A stretch of 64,000 nucleotides of DNA from NCBI GenBank assembly GCA_036346405.1, contig CM070557.1, positions 55,558,016-55,622,015 of the forward strand, in the 5' to 3' direction. Every line of letters starts with the position of its first letter. The stretch's first letter is position 1. This stretch comes from Phyllostachys edulis (taxonomy: Eukaryota; Streptophyta; Magnoliopsida; Poales; Poaceae). The notes below the pieces were generated by a model. That model saw only the letters and a program-made list of their open reading frames with translations, had not been told where the DNA came from and ran no database searches. Below, one piece after another: positions 23,579 through 33,455 of the stretch. The translations under genes were made by a program, and so were the position numbers.

Positions 23579-26500
23579 TTAAGGCAAGGGCTCCTCTGAA
23601 TCTCCCAACCGTGACAAGTGGAGGTAAGCATCGGTGCCTACATAACAGAGAAGGCAAGAATGATCAGTTCAACTCTTGAAGACATAGTGCAGTTACAATT
23701 CTATAGCCACTAGTAGTAATTTATGATAAGCGAAACAGAAAGATGCACATGACACTTCAGGTAAACATGGATAAATTGTTCAACATTCACATTGACTAGA
23801 TGTCTGTAAATGAAGTGAAATATGAGCATACCGTATCCTTCCATGGATATGATTTGCAAGTCCCCACCAAAATAACGGGCATAAAGGCGACTAATTGGGA
23901 GCCCATAACCATATCCAGCCATAGTTACTCCTTCACTACGGCCATCTATATCAGGTGGATTCTTTGCAGTGCTGTAAAGATATGTGAAAATTCTAGGGAG
24001 GCCACTTCTTGCTATTCCACCACCTTCATCACTGACCTGCATTAGCAAAGCATTGAAACTGAAACACTTAACACCAATTGGGAATAATGTATTTAATGAA
24101 CATGTTGGCAACCTTTTGTATTCAAAAAGAAGATGTTGGCCCTCTAATGGTTCGGCAGGTGGAATATTTAATTTATTTCGACAGGAATTGGTCTCATATT
24201 GGTCCACAAAACTTAGCAGGATATAACTACTAACATAAGAAAGTGTCTATCACATAGAAGAGAATTGCATCTAACACTTTGATATGGATCAACTTTTAGT
24301 GACAGGATATGTTACCATACATGCCCAATTGCCCATACACAACGTCTGACGGGAGATTAATATGGAAATCCAGTACCTTAGAATAACAATATAAAAAGGA
24401 ATGTCCCTTGCCTTAATAAAAATGTCCTAGTTAGCACTATACTTGAATTTTTTTTTTTTTTTTTTGTCTTTTCCATCAGTTGATTTACATCCGCTGCAAA
24501 TGGCAGCTTGGCTTTAGACATGCATTCAGCAGTCAGCATTAATCCATACCTCTGTCAGTCAGCTTCTAATCCCACTATCAAATATAAGTCGAGTCATTCA
24601 CAATTGCAATTTATGCTACAGCCTAGTAATACGAGATGCTAAACTCGTACATAGGCATATATCAGTGGAAGTACCATCATAGTGATTGGAGCTCACAAAT
24701 ATGCAAACTGCGACTTTTCAGTAACTGCCCGTAGTCTAGAATGTTACTAACAATAGATGCTAGGTGATGGCATAGACTAATACCTTAATAGTAACATCCT
24801 CTTCTCCATCAGCAACAATAATTCTAATAGGAGGAACATCTTTATCAGAATTCATATATCGTTCTTGTACCGCACGAAGGGAGTTTTTCACCAGTTCAAA
24901 TAACATGAGATGCAGATGTGATGCGACGTATCTGCATTTGATAAAGTCAAAATAGTAAGCTAGTTAGCAAGAACAATCAGGGAGGCCAATTCCCCAATAA
25001 AGAATTAAAGACGAAGAAATGCATGCTTTATGACAACAAAAGCATAAACAATCTGAACAGATACCCTAATAGCAAAGAGGAACTGATACTAACACATGAT
25101 TTAATCAAGTCATAACAATCGTAATTGGTGTGAGTTTATATCTGACACTTACGGAAGTGTAAAATTTGTCTCTCCATAAATGTTGATGTCGGGGGCTGAT
25201 CCGTAGTCCCTCAAACAAATAGAACGGGCATCCTCACTAGCAGTTTGAGCCACCTGTATAGGGGACAATCTTGTATTAATGAGGCCTATGACGCCAGGCT
25301 CTGGGTCAGGATCATGCAAAGCCACATGCTGTCCTGAAATTAAGCAAGTCGGTGTAACTGAGAATAAATGTATAACAACAAACACTCGACTATCCTATCT
25401 ATCATTTCGTTTAGGACATACACATCAGGTCAAGAATTTGTACCATTTTACATTTTTTACCACACAATAGTACAGTTAGCTCAAGCAACATAGAGTTTGA
25501 ATGCAAAGAAATCAAGTATGCAACCAAAAAAAAAAGCTGTCTGTCTGCGCAAATTTAAATTTGCAAATCAGCAAACAAAAAGGGGCTCTGCTAGGCCCTG
25601 CTTAACAGGTTTACATTGAAGTTTAGTTTATGTTCCTACAATAACTGTTAGACAAATAAGCACGCAATAAATTATTTGTTCAAAATCACGTGTAAGATTT
25701 AGGACAGGATGCCAAGAACTAAATTAGACAAGAAAGAAGCTGTCAGTACATCATTTATAAATTCAGCTCCTGACAGAAGAGTAGTATCAAGCTCACAAAC
25801 CTATCAGCATGCGGATACCAATTCTTGACAAGTAGAATCGATCAAGAAATTGGTGGATCTCGTCAAATCCTGGGGGAATCTTCCTTGAGCGACACTGTTC
25901 CTTCTTCAGCTGCTGCACTCCCAAAGCCATTGTCGGAACCACATTATTGTGCCGCACTTTAATCATCTTGATCATCTGCGTGAAAGCGAGCTCGTCGTCC
26001 CGGCTCCTCACTTCTGGAAAATATCGGATGTCGCGGAACGAGTCCAAGTACCAGTCCCTCACCTTCACAGTAGTGAACAGACCAACCATCAGTCCCACAA
26101 AAGGATGCTCAAATTGGCACGAATCAATAAGTTCATCTGTGAGAACTCTTTGATAAAATATCTTCTCTTTGCTGAGTTCAGATTCTTCTAGTACTGACGT
26201 GATAAGATCAAGACGACAACACAACAAAAAATTGAGGTAATGTAAGCCCCCCACCCCACTCCAGAAAATTAAAATGAAAGCAAGTCGGCAAGCAAGAATC
26301 TCCCAAAATTCCTCCTTATCGTACTGTACAACTTTGCTACATGTTGACGATAAATTTTCGGTGAAATGAAAAGGAGATTGGGAGAATAAACGAAACAGAA
26401 CATCAGGTGGTCATTTTCAATCAATGTAAATTAGATATTTTAAATTAAATACTGACGCATAGTCATAGCAACTTCTTCGCATTCCATTCCCCCAGACAAA

Positions 26501-26795
26501 AGTGATATTTTAACAAGTATCATGAAAAGATATCAAGGCATCCATCCTAAAGGAATCACCTTAAATGATTCGGAATTAACATCTTAGTATACAACAGCAA
26601 ACTACCATTCCCCGATCACAGTGAAAAAAAGTGGAATAGCCATGAGACACATCAATTACAAACCCATCCAGAATCAACAGAGATACACCGAAACTTGTCA
26701 AATCACCGATACCGATGGGCCAAAGGGATAAGACAAGCAATTAGGACAATGGACTAACCATTAAAATCGGACATCAAATCTAAATTAACCAAATC

Positions 26796-26864
<69 letters not shown>

Positions 26865-27113
26865 GACCGTATCGACCTTGAGGATGGCGGGCTTGCTGGA
26901 GAGGCCGAAGGGGAGGGACTCGAGCTCGAGCGCGCGGCGGGCGATGCGGATGGGGAGCTCCTTTTGCAGGAACTGCGCGGAGAGGAGCAGGTTGCGCTCC
27001 GTGGGGCGCGATCCGAACTCCATCATGTACCGCAGGCTCACCCCCGTCTGCTTCATGCTCCGCCACCGCCCCACCTCCTCCGCCACCGCCCGCGCCACCG
27101 GCTCCGACGCCAT
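23579..27113 (-). CDS. PDK: Pyruvate dehydrogenase (acetyl-transferring) kinase, mitochondrial
   Basis: PDK phosphorylates the E1-alpha subunit and shuts down the mitochondrial pyruvate dehydrogenase complex. Exons on the minus strand: 27113-26877, 26062-25801, 25333-25153, 24931-24784, 24036-23832 and 23637-23579. All introns are GT-AG, and the sum is 1092 nt or 363 codons plus stop, the usual plant length. Residues 1-79 (MASEPVARAVAEEVGRW...) start the BCDK helical domain, which runs through FLDRFYLSRIGIRMLIG. The GHKL ATP site is complete: N-box E239..N243, G1 box DEGGG at 279-283 and G2 box GYGYGLP at 317-323. The end reads YLHLSRLGDSEEPLP. The start is chosen because the first exon opens at the family's conserved N-terminus; plant PDKs lack a classical long presequence. 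No stop or frameshift is seen, so the gene looks functional. Confidence 0.96.
26797..26864. repeat. Compound microsatellite (AC)21(AG)13 in PDK intron 1
   Basis: Uninterrupted AC dinucleotides at 26797-26838 are followed by AG at 26839-26864. The tract starts only 12 bases inside PDK intron 1, whose donor is at 26876. On the transcribed strand it reads CT then GT repeats, a pyrimidine-rich run right after the splice donor. Confidence 0.97.
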
Positions 27114-27300
27114 CCCGCCGCGCCGCTCACGGCCACCGCCTCAGAGTTCGTTACCAAGGGGATTAGGGAGCGAGGCGATTAATAATAATTAGCTAATTAA
27201 GGCGGCATGAGAGGAGAGGAGAGGAGGAGAAGCCAAGCCACCAAGGCAAGGACGGCGTGTGCGCCGCGCGCGCTTATAAAGCGAAGCGAAGCGGGGTGGT
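27114..27300 (-). promoter_or_regulatory. PDK 5' leader and core promoter
   Basis: The minus-strand sequence upstream of the PDK ATG is GC-rich. A TATA-like TTTATAAG lies at about 27273-27280, about 160 bp before the start codon, a normal distance for a short leader. Purine-rich tracts (GAGGAGAGGAGAGG on +) lie between. The promoter assignment is inferred from position; no transcription start can be seen. Confidence 0.5.
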
Positions 27301-27827
27301 GAAACGCGACGAGCTGTGCCGAGAAGGGGAAGGGATCTGCAGTGGGCCCCCGTGTCAGTGACGGGGCCGGAACCGGTATCTGGTAGTTAAGCGGGTGCTG
27401 GTCTGTGGGGCCGGGATGTCAGTGAGCGAGTTGGTGCACCTGGTCCAATAGCGTGTGAGCGCACATGAACTTATCCACGAGGATTTTGGATCAATAGATC
27501 CCAACAGAATCGCACCAGTGTTAATTTCAAGTGCTCTCCGCCTGAAACGTTCTCAAATGTTTCCACAGATTTTTATCGAGAAATGCGCCTTCTTTACCAC
27601 GCTTTTGCCGTGATCCCTTCAATCAATATAGAAAACTTAGAAATTCTCCGTGCTAACTTGATCAAAGGTGCACGATTGTATCAAAATAAGAATGATACTT
27701 ATGCGCTGACCAGACCTCCATTAGGGATGAGTAGATCCTAGAGGACGCCATCGTTTTAATTGACGACGACGACTCCGGAAGAATTTTTTGGTATAGGCCA
27801 CTACCAAGGAGCAAAGTGCTGCTAAAT
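27301..27827. other. Unassigned sequence upstream of PDK
   Basis: This is the presumed distal promoter of PDK. No open frame, MITE end or other feature could be supported. Confidence 0.35.
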
Positions 27828-28432
27828 GCCTGTTTGTTTTATGATCAAACCAAGCTAAACTAAAATTTCCGTATTACCCCAAAATTTAGCTAGTATTTGG
27901 TTCTTTACCAAAGTTTAGTATTGCCCAAAAAAATTTGGCACGCGAATGCTTTTCTTCCTCTTCAACCGGGCAGAAATAGGGCGGCCAAAACTGGCGCCTG
28001 AATTTTGGTTTGGCTGGGAGCTCCTCCAATGACAGGTGGCGCACTGTGGTTGGATGGACCAAGTGCATTTATTGCTAAATAAATTTGATTAGCAGGTTTC
28101 AAAAGACCATATTTCCTAAACTAAATATCCAATTTACGATTCGATTGAACCGTTGTGTTCCTTGTCATTTAATCAACAAAACAATACCACTGTGAGCATA
28201 TTTTGGTGCAAAAAAATATATATATTTAATACGGACCCCACATGCCATACTCATTTTTTTTTGCAAGTTTAGGCATGGCTGCAATCCAAACACATCAATT
28301 TTTGGCATTGACTGTGAATTGGCATGGCTGCAATCAAAAAACTTTTTTTTGCCCTGGTTTTGGCACTACCCCGGTTTTGGTATTGCCAAAATTTTAGTAT
28401 GACTTCCTGAGGTCACAAACCAAACAGCCCCT
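27828..28432. mobile_element. MITE-like element with CTGTTTG(G)TTT ends
   Basis: The left end (GCCTGTTTGTTTTATGATCA) and the right end (CACAAACCAAACAGCCCCTC) are imperfect inverted repeats. Inner sub-repeats include AAAATTT(A/T)G and GGTTTTGGTATTGCC with their inverses near both ends. It is about 600 bp and non-coding. The ends fit the Tourist or hAT type seen in grasses, but the target duplication is unclear, so the boundaries are approximate. Confidence 0.5.
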
Positions 28433-29026
28433 CGTTCTCATTAACTAGTGGACAACATCCATGGTTAGATTTACACCACAAGTCATTCCCCGTAGAGCAC
28501 AACAGCAAGTCCACACGTTCACCCATGGTAGTGTAGAGCTCCAACGGTACAGCGCAACGGATGAACCATACGTTCGGTGATGGAAACATCCTGACATTTA
28601 TTGCTCCCTTAAATCCACTTGGCCGTCGGTGGAGTTGGGCAGGCATGATGCATCACAACACTAGTCACCATCAAAGAACAAATAAAATTGACATCTATTA
28701 AACAGAGCTTGACTAATTGAACTCGCCATTGTCGTAGTATGTTTGCAATTCCCTCAGAAAAATGTAAAAGAAGTAATATGGCGCTATAGTTTTATCGCAG
28801 ATTGTTCAAGCATCCATACGTTGAGATCCTCAATATAAAGAGAGATCAAAACCGTGTGGATCCTCAATAGAATGTCGGAACGGTAGTGCCCAACAAGATT
28901 GCGAGCATTACAATAGGAAACAGGGGATGGTAGAGGATATGTGTCCACGAAGAAGTGGTAATTCTATCGCAAACTCTCAAAACAATTATATATAAGAAGA
29001 CGCTTTACGGTAGTAGGAGCAACATC
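28433..29026. other. Unassigned sequence
   Basis: A 77-codon open frame on the minus strand at 28413-28646 overlaps the MITE end and has no recognisable domain. Nothing else could be supported. Confidence 0.35.
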
Positions 29027-29260
29027 GTGCAATGAATACGTTGAGAAATAATTCACCGTCAATTACAAGGCTAAGAGGTAACCGTGTATCAGTGCAATGA
29101 ATACATTGAGAAAGAGGTAACCGTGCATCAGTGCAATGAATACACTGAGAAATAATTCACCGTCAATTGCAAGGCTAAGAGGTAACCGTGCATCAGTGCA
29201 ATGAATACACTGAGAAATAATTCACCGGCAATTACAAGGCTAAGAGGTGACCGTGCATCA
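29027..29260. repeat. Minisatellite, 65-bp unit, four copies
   Basis: Units at 29027-29091, 29092-29130 (39 bp, internally deleted), 29131-29195 and 29196-29260 each start GTGCAATGAATAC and end CCGTG(C/T)ATCA. Full copies differ at only a few bases, so the array is young or homogenised. Confidence 0.93.
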
Positions 29261-29577
29261 CTATCGATCAGTTAAAGATGGATCTTATGCATTAAAGGGT
29301 TCCATTCACAGGATCTACAAGATACGTATTAGAAGTCGATCTTCACCGTCCAAGAAAAGAAAAGTCAATACCAATTGCTACAGTGATTTAACTGGGTAAA
29401 TATTGCATTGCTTGTCTAGCACCTGCTGCTCGCGTGACTGCTCAATACTATTTACTCGCTAGTAGATTACTGTTCCGGCCAACCAGGTCAACTGGGAGGT
29501 AACTTTGTCCGGAATTATTGGCAGCGCGTGTCCGCTCCTCCAATGTGGAGTGCTTACGGTCACATGGATCGCTTGAA
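29261..29577. other. Unassigned sequence
   Basis: No gene or repeat could be supported between the minisatellite and the next direct repeats. Confidence 0.3.
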
Positions 29578-29755
29578 GAGTGGGTACGAGGCGTGGGGCC
29601 GGTGCCGTGCCCTGGTACAGCGGCAGGGCGAGGTGCCGAAGCCAACCGCACTGTGGATCGATTGGAAACCCAAAAGTTGGTACGAGGCGTGGGGCCGTGG
29701 TGTCGTGCCCTGGTACAGCGGTGAGGCCTACCGCACTGTGGATCGATTGGAATCT
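29578..29755. repeat. Two direct repeats of 80-90 bp, GC-rich
   Basis: Copies at about 29583-29668 and 29676-29751 share GGTACGAGGCGTGGGGCCG, GTGCCCTGGTACAGCGG and CCGCACTGTGGATCGATTGG. All three plus-strand frames stay open through parts of the repeat, which yields several overlapping short open frames. A real gene is not supported. Confidence 0.75.
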
Positions 29756-31393
29756 TTTGGGTTTGGACACGTCGGCACCAATCATGCGATGGTAAAATTG
29801 ACCCCTCTGGACGCTTGGCCGCCACGTTTTTCTGACTGAGATGCTCGTGTCTATCCAGCTTTGAGGGCTTAGCAACTGACGCGAACTTCACCTTTGAGCT
29901 GAGCTTAATTCTCCTGTACTGGCACTAAATAAGAAATTCCTAGGGTCCATCAATCATGTTTGTGTTGTTTGGTTTTAAATACACCTGTTTGTTGTACATG
30001 TGTTGCGTATTACAGTCCTGTTATACACACGATAGTAAAATCGTCGCTACGACGCAAGTGACGACCAGACAGGGCCATGGTTGGGCGGAGGCGCAGCGGC
30101 CAGCCGGCTGGGGGCGGCGTGGGTGGGCAGGAGTCGGCAGGTGCTCAGAGGAGGCGCGGGAAGAGGAGGGGCGGCCGGCACGGAGGAGAAGGAGGTGGCG
30201 CAAGGCGTGGAGGAGGAGGCCAGGTGCGGCGCCGGCACGGAGGAGGAGGGGGCGGCACGGGCAGACGATCGAGTCATCGTACGTAAAGCATTTCCATGCA
30301 TATTATCGACAAAACATGAGATTCTCAGCAACCCGTATGTGAAACAAATGTAAAACTTCGGAATAATTTTTTTTAGGGAAACCGAGAGCTTTATTATTCG
30401 AACAAGAACAAAACAATCCTTAGGATGCAATTTGTTAGGAAACGAGGGCACACAGATCGTCATTCTACTTCTTGAACTATTACAAGTACTAGAAGTGAAC
30501 CCACGCCAATTGACGCTATCATTATTGCTCTACTCAAAGCCAGATCGATGATTTGTCGGGCTAAGACTAATAAGCATCGTGATACAGTAGCCGACTAGCG
30601 ACATCGATCGATAGAAATAGGAGCACTGACGAAAGCATCGCTGGATATTCTCACTTTGTCATAACCGCGTCCAATCAAGATAGCAAAATTTAGGTGAAGG
30701 TAAGTATAAGATAGCAAAACTTCCCAGTATAGAATAAGGGAGTATGTGTTCAGGAACGGGCATCGTAGTAAACATCCATACATAGATTATTAGAAACGAA
30801 GGGTAAGAGATAAAGCTCCAGAACATATGTGTAGGCTGACATGTATATATTCACATAATAGCATCAGACTCAGGTAGCAGTGAGACCAAAAGTTTGTTTG
30901 GAGTGCATGAGCAGTCGAGAACTGTCTCTGTAAGCACTAAGGGGACCATTAAAACGGCAGTAGAGAAAATATATACAGAGCAACAAAAGGTGTTGTTCGA
31001 AAGGCGTTAGTTCTAGTGTATACTGTTGTAGGCACCTACATAAAAATGTCAAGGAACGTGTTTCAAATGCAGTGCCTGAGATATATATTGGATGGGAGCT
31101 CTCTGTTCTATGATAGTCTAGGGTTAGTATACCTGCCTGTGCTTTCTCTGGTTAGAGCGCTGTCATCACTGGCTAGGTCCTCGGTGGATAAAGTTTCTTG
31201 TAGCAGGTGCAGCAAACGCAGCCTGATCAGGTGCAGATGCAGACCTGCACATTAAATTAAACTGCACTGTTAATACTAACAAAAACAGAGGAAGAGGAAA
31301 AGAAAGTGAAGCGATGTGCAAGTACTTGTAAGAGTAGGGATGGGTAGACTGAACCTCTTGGTTGGAATATACTGAAGTTTGATTGGTTGTTGT
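29756..31393. other. Unassigned sequence with a GC-rich patch and a possible LINE tail
   Basis: 30070-30280 is a purine-rich GC patch with open frames in several phases and no known domain. 30365-30440 (TTTTAGGGAAACCGAGAGCTTTATT) resembles the 3' tail of plant LINEs on the minus strand. The rest shows nothing recognisable. Confidence 0.35.
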
Positions 31394-31812
31394 TGTTAGA
31401 ACAGATCAAATAAACAAACTCAATCGATCCAAGATGGCTTACGCTCAGCACAACGCTCTCTAGACAATCGAATCCAAGAATCGAACTTTCAAAAAAGATC
31501 GCTAGAAGCTGATCCTTGGAGAAAAGCACACACACAACTCTGATCTCTGGAGAAGCAAACACGCATACGCTGCTAGAGGAAGTCACGTACACAATGCAAG
31601 AAGCAATACATGATGGATATTTTGATGCTGCACATCAGCTTTTCTATTGACTCTTTTTCCTCACGTTCACCTGTTTACATGGTGCTTAGCCCATCTTTAT
31701 ACACGTATGCCCAACTCGACTCAGACACGTATTCAAGCATGAATAGGAAACAAACTCAGATATGAAACTTACACCGAAACGGAAACAAAAAAAAACAAGA
31801 TTATTTCTAACA
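31394..31812 (-). repeat. 3' LTR of the non-autonomous Copia element
   Basis: A 419-bp direct repeat of 37545-37966 with very few differences, which suggests a fairly recent insertion. Confidence 0.93.
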
Positions 31813-32381
31813 ATCACCCCCTTAATCTTGTTTTCTTATCTTGATCATTCCGATCTTCTCACGTATTTGAACTTCCAAGTCTTCCTCTTTTACCTGCACT
31901 CCCGTGCATTGTTCCTTCCTGGGCTGATACCGCCCTACCGCCTGTGCTTGCTCCATCTTGAGCCATGCACAAACCAACGCTTGTCACACACGCACTGGAT
32001 CAAGTCGCCCTTCCTTGCACACATGTTCGGCCGAGCACTCGCTCCCACGACCATCTGGGCTGGAGCACCTGCTCCCACGACCACCTCGGTTTCATCATTA
32101 CCTAAGCCTCCCGCTCTTCTCCCTTGGACCAAGTCTGTCCACTTCCCCGCATACATCTTAGCTGAGGCTACACCGCCTCTACCTTCTGCGTCAACTTTGT
32201 GTACACCGCGCCCTTTATGCGCGTGGGACTCACCGCCTCGCAGCCTCAGACGCTTTTGTCACAAGACTGCTCGATCTCCCGAGACTCCACTTTCTTTGCG
32301 CCTCTGCTAACCGCGTTCCACTCGGTTCCCGCCATGTCCTTGGCCGATATTCGAAGTTCCACTGCTCCTCCAGATCGTTCT
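31813..32381 (-). other. Residual pol tail and unidentified stretch of the Copia element
   Basis: On the minus strand the last codons before the polypurine tract read LEVQIREKIGMIKIRKQD followed by a stop, which fits the end of a Copia RNase H region. Between this and the protease piece (about 31900-32380) the sequence is open in parts but matches no Copia domain I recognise. Confidence 0.5.
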
Positions 32382-32750
32382 TCACACAAACCGATTTACA
32401 AGTTTTGAGGAAAATTTTGTACAACCGTTTGGGGATCTTTTACCTTCATCAATGATCTTTGTTCTTGTCGAGACTCGCAAGAACTCACCTGCAGCTCCAC
32501 CTTGCACCCCGCTCGCTAATCGCCCAAGATCGAGTATGTTATTGCACAAACTCAAGATGAAATAAATATCGCTTAGCATCCTTCGTTCGCCGTTCTTGCA
32601 TTGCAATAACATTGATCCTTTGCCTTTTATCTCGCACTGGAGCCGCTGCAAACTTGATTTCTCCCAAAATCTTCTCGCCGAGCTCATGGAACATGGAGCG
32701 ATCTCCGTCATATGATTGCTTGCTCCATCGCCCAAGTACCACTCATCAAG
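32382..32750 (-). pseudogene. Copia protease and pre-integrase remnant
   Basis: The minus-strand frame reads GDGASNHMT, which corresponds to the D-S/T-G-A-S-N-H-M protease active site with Asp-Thr changed. It goes on to KGKGSMLLQCKNGERRMLSD and LCNNILDLGRL, the usual run into the pre-integrase domain, then loses similarity. It could not give an active protease if the Asp/Thr change is real. Confidence 0.8.
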
Positions 32751-32904
32751 ATGATCATGATTTCCTCCTCCGTGCGTAGTTTAGGAAGTATGTTCTCCTC
32801 GCTCAACATCATCATCACCGCGCCTTTGTTGACACATAAGGAGAAAGCGTGGTAGGATCGCTGCCTTCATCTTCACAGCCTTGGATGAGGTTTACCTCCT
32901 CGCT

Positions 32905-33060
32905 TCTTCTTCTTGTTTCGCAATTCAAGCATAGTGCCCATACTTATCACAGCTTGAAGCACTTTATGTAGTTGCGGCACTCCAATGCGTAGTGACCATA
33001 CTTATCACATTTGAAACATTTGATATGTGACTTATCACAGGATCTGTCACCATCGCCTTG
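32905..33060 (-). pseudogene. Copia gag zinc knuckle remnant
   Basis: The minus-strand translation of about 33045-32960 contains CFKCDKYGHYALEC, a CX2CX4HX4C nucleic-acid-binding knuckle. A second partial copy (KCFKL) follows directly and runs into a stop, with another YGHYA-like string after it, so the knuckle seems to have been tandemly duplicated. Confidence 0.8.
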
Positions 33061-33162
33061 CCCAATCTTGTCTTCACGGGCACCTCTGCCAAATCGTCTG
33101 CCATCGTTTCTTGTATCTCCTTTACTAGCAACGCCGCCGTTATGGATCGATACCTTTGCTCG

Positions 33163-33455
33163 TTACTGATTTATACCCTTCAAGAGCTCCTCATGCGCCT
33201 TGAGGGAACCGGTGATCTCCTCGATCTTCTTTTGCTCCAAATCCGGGGAGTACATGAGTGTGGTGATGACAGGTACAAACTTTTCTGGTAGCACGCGTAG
33301 GTACTTCTTCACTGCCACAGATTCCTCCATCTTGTCGCCGAGAGAGACAATCTGATTATACAATGAAGACAACTTACCGGCGAACTCGTCCACCGACTCG
33401 GTTTCTCCCATCTGGAGATTCTCAAACTCGGTATGCAAATTCTGGAGCCGCACCT
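33163..33455 (-). pseudogene. Copia gag (UBN2-type) C-terminal part
   Basis: The minus-strand frame carries LHTEFENLQMGETESVDEF, KYLRVLPEKFVPV and EEITGSLKAHEE, the hallmark blocks of UBN2-type Copia gag. Its N-terminal half is at 37502-37199, with the 3.7-kb solo LTR in between. Confidence 0.88.

Noticed and set aside
29027..29260. Possible CRISPR-like spaced repeat array
   Set aside because: Units are contiguous 65-bp minisatellite copies with no unique spacers, in a plant nuclear genome.
29448..29891. 147-codon open frame across the direct repeats
   Set aside because: Openness is due to two copies of one GC-rich repeat; no domain.
30047..30463. 138-codon open frame on the minus strand and three on the plus strand
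   Set aside because: Purine-rich low-complexity patch; translations are Arg/Gly or Ala/Ser/Pro runs.
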